Assembly (NCBI GenBank): GCA_034717985.1
Contig: JAYEMH010000041.1
Location: forward strand, 1 to 27,439
Length of the DNA stretch: 27,439 nucleotides
DNA from: JAYEMH01 sp034717985 [NCBI: Candidatus Ratteibacteria bacterium]
GTDB lineage: Bacteria; CAZDME01; JAYEMH01
Reading direction: 5' to 3'
The position numbers and the translations under genes are program-made. Shown here piece after piece: positions 24,248 through 27,439 of this stretch (position 1 is the first letter of the stretch; each line of letters starts with the position of its first letter). Under the pieces are notes generated by a model. It did not search any database. It saw only the letters and a program-made list of their open reading frames with translations, and was not told the DNA's origin.

Positions 24248-25214
24248 TCAACTGCTTCCGTTCAATATAAGCCTCTTCTTTAAGTTTTTCAAGCCAGGGC
24301 TGGTATTTTTCTTCCAATTTATTTCGAAAAATCTGCTCCTCAATTACATCTTCCACCTCAGAGAGTTCTCTTTTTCTGGCTTCTCTTCTGCCGGTAAGTT
24401 TAAGAATGTTAAATCCGGAGGGACTTCGGATAATTTCGCTTGTTTCTCCCACTTCCAGTTTCTCAACTATTGCCCGCAGCTCGGGAGGCAATGTTTTAAT
24501 ATTGATAAATCCTAAATCACCGCCGTTAAGAGACTTGGGGTCCTCTGAATATTCCTTGGCCAGGATATTAAAATCAGTCCCTTCCATAATTTTTCCCCAA
24601 ACCTGGCGAACTAAAATTTCGGCCTCATTATTTTTCCGTTCGGGAGGACCTTTAATTAAAATATAGTTGAGGCTGACCTGGGGACCTTCATTAAACTGCT
24701 CCTTATATTTTTCGTAATACGCCTTCAGTTCTTCCGGGCTGATTCTTACACCGGGCCGTAATTTCTTATTAATCAATTTCCGGACAAGGGCTTGCTTGAT
24801 GAGCTTTTCCTTCAATGCCGGCTCAGTTAATTCCCGGGTATCAAGCCAGGCTTTAAATTTTTCCGGAGTTGAAAATTTTTCTTTTATTTCAGCAGCCATC
24901 TTTTCCACTTCCGATTCATATAATTCAACCTGCTCCTCCCGGGCCCGCTGAAGAAGCAGCTTCTCTTCAATCAACTGCTCTAAAACAATCTCCCGGGATT
25001 CCTTGAGCTTTTCCTTAAGCTCCCTTTTGGAACTTGCTGTCTGCTCATACTGGGCGCGAAGAGGAAGGAGGGCTTCCTCAAGCTCGCTTTCGGTGATTAA
25101 ATCTCCATTCACTACGGCCACAATCCGATCTAAAACTTTCCCTTCTAAATTTTGACAAAAAAAGAATTGTAGACAAATTAATACACTTAAAAAACCTACC
25201 CCTTTAAATTTCAT
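24234..25214 (-). CDS. surA: SurA-like periplasmic peptidyl-prolyl isomerase/chaperone
   Basis: A 326-residue exported foldase. A signal peptide (about 1-25) is followed by the SurA N-terminal chaperone domain starting [17 protein letters not shown] (about 29-170), then one parvulin domain (about 180-275; [41 protein letters not shown]) and a helical C-terminal tail. E. coli SurA has two parvulin domains; single-domain versions are common outside Proteobacteria. It would help fold outer-membrane proteins. GGA upstream of the ATG at 25214 lies in repeat-like sequence. A second PpiC-type gene is directly upstream, suggesting a foldase pair. Confidence 0.9.
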   Translation of the reverse strand: MKFKGVGFLSVLICLQFFFCQNLEGKVLDRIVAVVNGDLITESELEEALLPLRAQYEQTASSKRELKEKLKESREIVLEQLIEEKLLLQRAREEQVELYESEVEKMAAEIKEKFSTPEKFKAWLDTRELTEPALKEKLIKQALVRKLINKKLRPGVRISPEELKAYYEKYKEQFNEGPQVSLNYILIKGPPERKNNEAEILVRQVWGKIMEGTDFNILAKEYSEDPKSLNGGDLGFINIKTLPPELRAIVEKLEVGETSEIIRSPSGFNILKLTGRREARKRELSEVEDVIEEQIFRNKLEEKYQPWLEKLKEEAYIERKQLNGIK

Positions 25215-25247
25215 TTATCATCCGTGTTCCTTATCTTATCAATTTCT

Positions 25248-25585
25248 AACCACAGATTAACACAGGGAAATACTGTTATATTCTTCCCCGACAGCTCCTT
25301 CAAAAACCACAGATAAACACCGAGAACTTCTTTTCATTTTTTTGACGGGATTAACAGGATTTTAAATCTTGTCAATTTTGTCTAATTTTATCCTGCACAT
25401 CCTGCCTAAAAACATTTTCCCCTTTGCCATTTTGACTTTTTATTTATTTCTCGTGTTAATCTGTGTCTATCTGTGGTTTAATTTCTTTTTCTGTGGTTCA
25501 TCTTTTTTAATCCTGTAAATCCTGTCAGGAATTCTTTTTTTCTATTTTTTAGTTTTCTTTTCCTCCGTGTACTCTGTGGTTATAA
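25248..25585. repeat. F4 nested fold-back block
   Basis: This fills most of a 384-bp gap without a gene. The outer pair is AACCACAGATTAACACAGG (25248-25266) with CCGTGTACTCTGTGGTTA (25564-25582). The inner pair is AACCACAGATAAACACCGAG (25305-25324) with CTCGTGTTAATCTGTGTC and TATCTGTGGTTT (25449-25479). ACAGGATTTT/ATCCTGC words mirror each other at 25343-25406, and ATCCTGTAAATCCTGTC recurs at 25510-25526. No open frame of interest is present. Confidence 0.82.
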
Positions 25586-25598
25586 TCTTCTGGTTCCG

Positions 25599-26477
25599 TT
25601 ATTCTTTTTTCCCCTCAGCTACACCTTCTGCTTCCTGAGTTTTTTCTCCCGGCTTTTGGGCAAAAATATCTTCGTTTATCTTGATTTTTGCCTGCCCTTT
25701 TAAGTCTTTAAACCACTTATCTAAAGATTCCCTCTGCTTTTTCTGCCGGACAATCGCTTCAATCTCTTCTTTAGCCTCAGCAAAAGATTTCTGTTGTTTA
25801 TTTTTCCTGTCGGTAAGTTTTAAAATATGGTAGCCGAAGGGAGATTTGATAACCTTGCTTATCTGGCCTTTTTTTAAGGAGAAAGCGGCCTCTTCAAACT
25901 CCGGCAGCATCTCGGCGCGGCCGAAGTATCCAATGTCACCCCCGCGGCTGGCATCGGGACTGATAGATTTTGTCCGGGCAAGACCGGCAAAATCCTTCCC
26001 TCCTTTTAGCTGTTTTAAAATCTCCCTGGCCTCTTTCTCCGAACGAACCAGGATTTGACTGACCTGCACTTTTTCCCGTTCAACAAATTGTTCTTTTTTC
26101 TCCTGATAGAAATCCTTTAATTCTTGGTCGGTAACCGCTGCTTCCGGAATGGCCTTCTTGACCAATTCCTCGATTGAAATCTGCTCCAGAGCTAACTTTA
26201 AACGCTTTTTTACTGCCTCATCGTTAGTTAATTTGCGCCTGGCCGTCTCAGCTAAGAGAACTTCTCTGTCAATTAGACTCTCAAGAAATTTCCGCCGCTG
26301 GGCTTCATTCTGCTGGAAAAAAGCCGGCATCTGCCGCAGCTTCTCCTCAAATTCAGAAACTAAAATTTTCTTCCCGTTGACCGAGGCGGCAACATCTTCG
26401 CCTTTGCGGCCGCAGCCAGCCAGAATACAAAAAGATAACATCAACGCACTCAAAACTAAAACTCTCCTGCCATACAT
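25599..26477 (-). CDS. PpiC-type peptidyl-prolyl isomerase lipoprotein
   Basis: A 292-residue protein with a lipoprotein signal peptide ending in the lipobox LAGC (cysteine at about 22), so it should be membrane-anchored on the periplasmic side. A SurA_N-like region (about 29-125; VAASVNGKKILVSEFEEKL) precedes one parvulin domain (about 135-230; VQVSQILVRS, FAGLARTKSISPDAS, GGDIGYFGR, FGYHILKLTDR). A charged tail (GEKTQEAEGVAEGKKE) ends the protein. The role is folding of exported proteins, PrsA-like in layout. The ATG at 26477 has AAGGAG nine bases upstream. It is separated from the surA-like gene by an F4 fold-back block. Confidence 0.9.
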   Translation of the reverse strand: MYGRRVLVLSALMLSFCILAGCGRKGEDVAASVNGKKILVSEFEEKLRQMPAFFQQNEAQRRKFLESLIDREVLLAETARRKLTNDEAVKKRLKLALEQISIEELVKKAIPEAAVTDQELKDFYQEKKEQFVEREKVQVSQILVRSEKEAREILKQLKGGKDFAGLARTKSISPDASRGGDIGYFGRAEMLPEFEEAAFSLKKGQISKVIKSPFGYHILKLTDRKNKQQKSFAEAKEEIEAIVRQKKQRESLDKWFKDLKGQAKIKINEDIFAQKPGEKTQEAEGVAEGKKE

Positions 26478-26520
26478 AACTCTTTCTCCTTTCTTAGGTA
26501 CTATCTAAAATGTCTATTAA

Positions 26521-26735
26521 AATCACCAATAACTAAGATACAAGATACAAATAGATTCCAATCACCAATAATCAATCACCAAACACTAAAAACTTTCTTT
26601 CCCTTTTCTTCTTGCGATTTTCATTTTTTCTCATTGTTTTTGTTTGGTTATTTGAATTTGGTCATTGGTCATTGTTTGGTTATTGCCCGCCTTGCCGGCG
26701 AGGCAGGTTTCTTGTATCTTGGGTATTTTACCTCC
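26521..26735. repeat. F3 fold-back block with a GC-rich inner palindrome
   Basis: The left arm (26521-26592) has ATCACCAATAACTAAGATACAAG and ATCAATCACCAAACAC words. The right arm (26637-26729) has mirrored TTTGGTTATTTG, GGTCATTGGTCATTG and CTTGTATCTTGGG words. AAGATACAAG (26535-26544) and CTTGTATCTT (26711-26720) pair perfectly. GCCTTGCCGGCGAGGC at 26689-26704 is a compact palindrome inside the right arm. No gene is seen here. Confidence 0.8.
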
Positions 26736-26764
26736 CCCCCCATTTGCCACCCATGGGGTAAGAC

Positions 26765-27439
26765 TTATCCAAAAAACACCTCGGCTAATTTATACCAGCT
26801 TTCATCTACCAGCTTGGGTCCGGATACGGCTTCACGCAAAGAAACGTCCTGGATTTTATTCCCCTGGAGACTGACCATCCGGCCGAATTTCCCGGCTTTG
26901 ATCAATTCCACCGCCTTAACTCCGAATCGAGTGGCTAAAATTCGGTCAAAAGCGGTGGGAGGGCCTCCTCTTTGAGTATGTCCTAAAATCGAAACCCGGG
27001 TTTCGTAATTAGTCTTTTTCTCAATTTCTTTACCCAGCCAGTTGCCGATCCCTCCCAGGCAAATATGGCCAAAGGCATCAACACTTGCATCCCTGGTTGT
27101 CTCTGAGGAGCCTTTGGGCTTGGCTCCCTCAGCGACCACAATAATGCCAAAGGTCTTCCCCCGGTTATATCTTTTTCCGATTATCCGGCAAACTTCGTCA
27201 ACTTCAAATGGTCTCTCCGGAATTAAAATGCAATCTGCCCCTCCGGCTAAACCGCTAAAAAGGGCAATCCAGCCCGCATGCCTTCCCATTACCTCAACAA
27301 CCATTACCCGCCGGTGCGACTCAGCAGTGCTATGCAGCCGGTCAATTGCCTCGGCAGCAATCGTTACCGCCGTATCAAAACCAAAGGTGTAATCGGTGGC
27401 CGATAGGTCGTTGTCAATAGTCTTAGGCACCCCGATGAG
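26765..27439 (-). CDS. 6-phosphofructokinase, C-terminal part (cut by right edge)
   Basis: The frame is open to base 27439, where it encodes LIG ahead of VPKTIDND, so the start lies beyond the window. About 225 residues are visible. They hold the catalytic TIDND loop, FDTAVTIAAEAIDRL, VMGRHAGWIA with the substrate-binding MGR, PERPF, GHTQRGG and DRILATRFG, all typical of the PFK-A superfamily. It phosphorylates fructose 6-phosphate at C1 using ATP or PPi. Lysine precedes TIDND (PKTIDND), where ATP-dependent E. coli-type enzymes have glycine; this is shared by PPi-dependent and some actinobacterial ATP-dependent enzymes. The second diagnostic residue (GGDG versus GGDD) is outside the window, so the phosphoryl donor is open. 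Confidence 0.95.
   Translation of the reverse strand, partial: LIGVPKTIDNDLSATDYTFGFDTAVTIAAEAIDRLHSTAESHRRVMVVEVMGRHAGWIALFSGLAGGADCILIPERPFEVDEVCRIIGKRYNRGKTFGIIVVAEGAKPKGSSETTRDASVDAFGHICLGGIGNWLGKEIEKKTNYETRVSILGHTQRGGPPTAFDRILATRFGVKAVELIKAGKFGRMVSLQGNKIQDVSLREAVSGPKLVDESWYKLAEVFFG

Noticed and set aside
26734-26741. Run of eight C as a phase-variable tract
   Set aside because: It is downstream of the phosphofructokinase gene and not inside a reading frame or an evident promoter spacer.
1-27439. tRNA or rRNA genes
   Set aside because: No cloverleaf-like arms with a CCA-adjacent acceptor stem or rRNA core segments were recognised in any gap; a covariance-model scan would be needed to be certain.

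Overview
The window reads as accessory-rich chromosome of an uncultured diderm (Gram-negative-type) bacterium. The diderm call rests on SurA/PpiC-type periplasmic chaperones (one with a lipobox), an EnvC-type degenerate LytM protein beside an FtsX-like protein, and CtpA. Split transketolase, formate-THF ligase, a GatA/GatB amidotransferase pair and two PilB/GspE ATPases would fit candidate phyla such as Omnitrophota, but I cannot fix the taxon from sequence alone. All 22 genes I can support lie on the minus strand, so transcription runs from the right edge to the left.

Layout in transcription order: phosphofructokinase (cut by the right edge); two parvulin-type foldases; gatA and gatB (no gatC here); transketolase N- and C-subunits; an envelope/cell-wall group (shortened FtsX-like protein, EnvC-like activator, CtpA-type S41 protease, divergent polysaccharide deacetylase); tsaD; mgtC; a Na/Pi cotransporter with a PhoU-like domain; formate-THF ligase overlapping a PilB/GspE ATPase; a second PilB/GspE ATPase; a PilC/GspF platform protein; a PhoB/PhoR-type two-component pair; a Fic protein with a clear promoter framed by a repeated 9-mer; and the first 36 codons of an MFS-like transporter cut by the left edge.

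The most striking feature is in the gaps. Almost every intergenic gap over about 80 bp is filled by short words repeated imperfectly and then mirrored as their reverse complement, so each gap is one large imperfect fold-back. I separate four word families: F1 (GACTATGGACT / TAGTCGTTAGT), F2 (ATACGAAATACGAGATACG), F3 (CAAATTACAAATTCCAA / TTTGGTTATTGG) and F4 (ACCACAGATTAACACAG / ATCTGTGTAATC), plus small GC-rich palindromes. One F4 copy, between mgtC and nptA, has related inverted ends and a perfect 13-bp direct repeat at its borders. It looks like an inserted MITE that split a compact operon and changed the mgtC stop codon. Another F4 stretch forms the 3' end of the shortened ftsX. No transposase lies in the window, so any mobilising enzyme would act in trans.

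Functional links are modest: pilus or type II secretion assembly (two ATPases plus platform), phosphate/magnesium handling (NptA, MgtC, PhoBR) and periplasmic/cell-wall maintenance (FtsX-like, EnvC, CtpA, deacetylase, SurA/PpiC).
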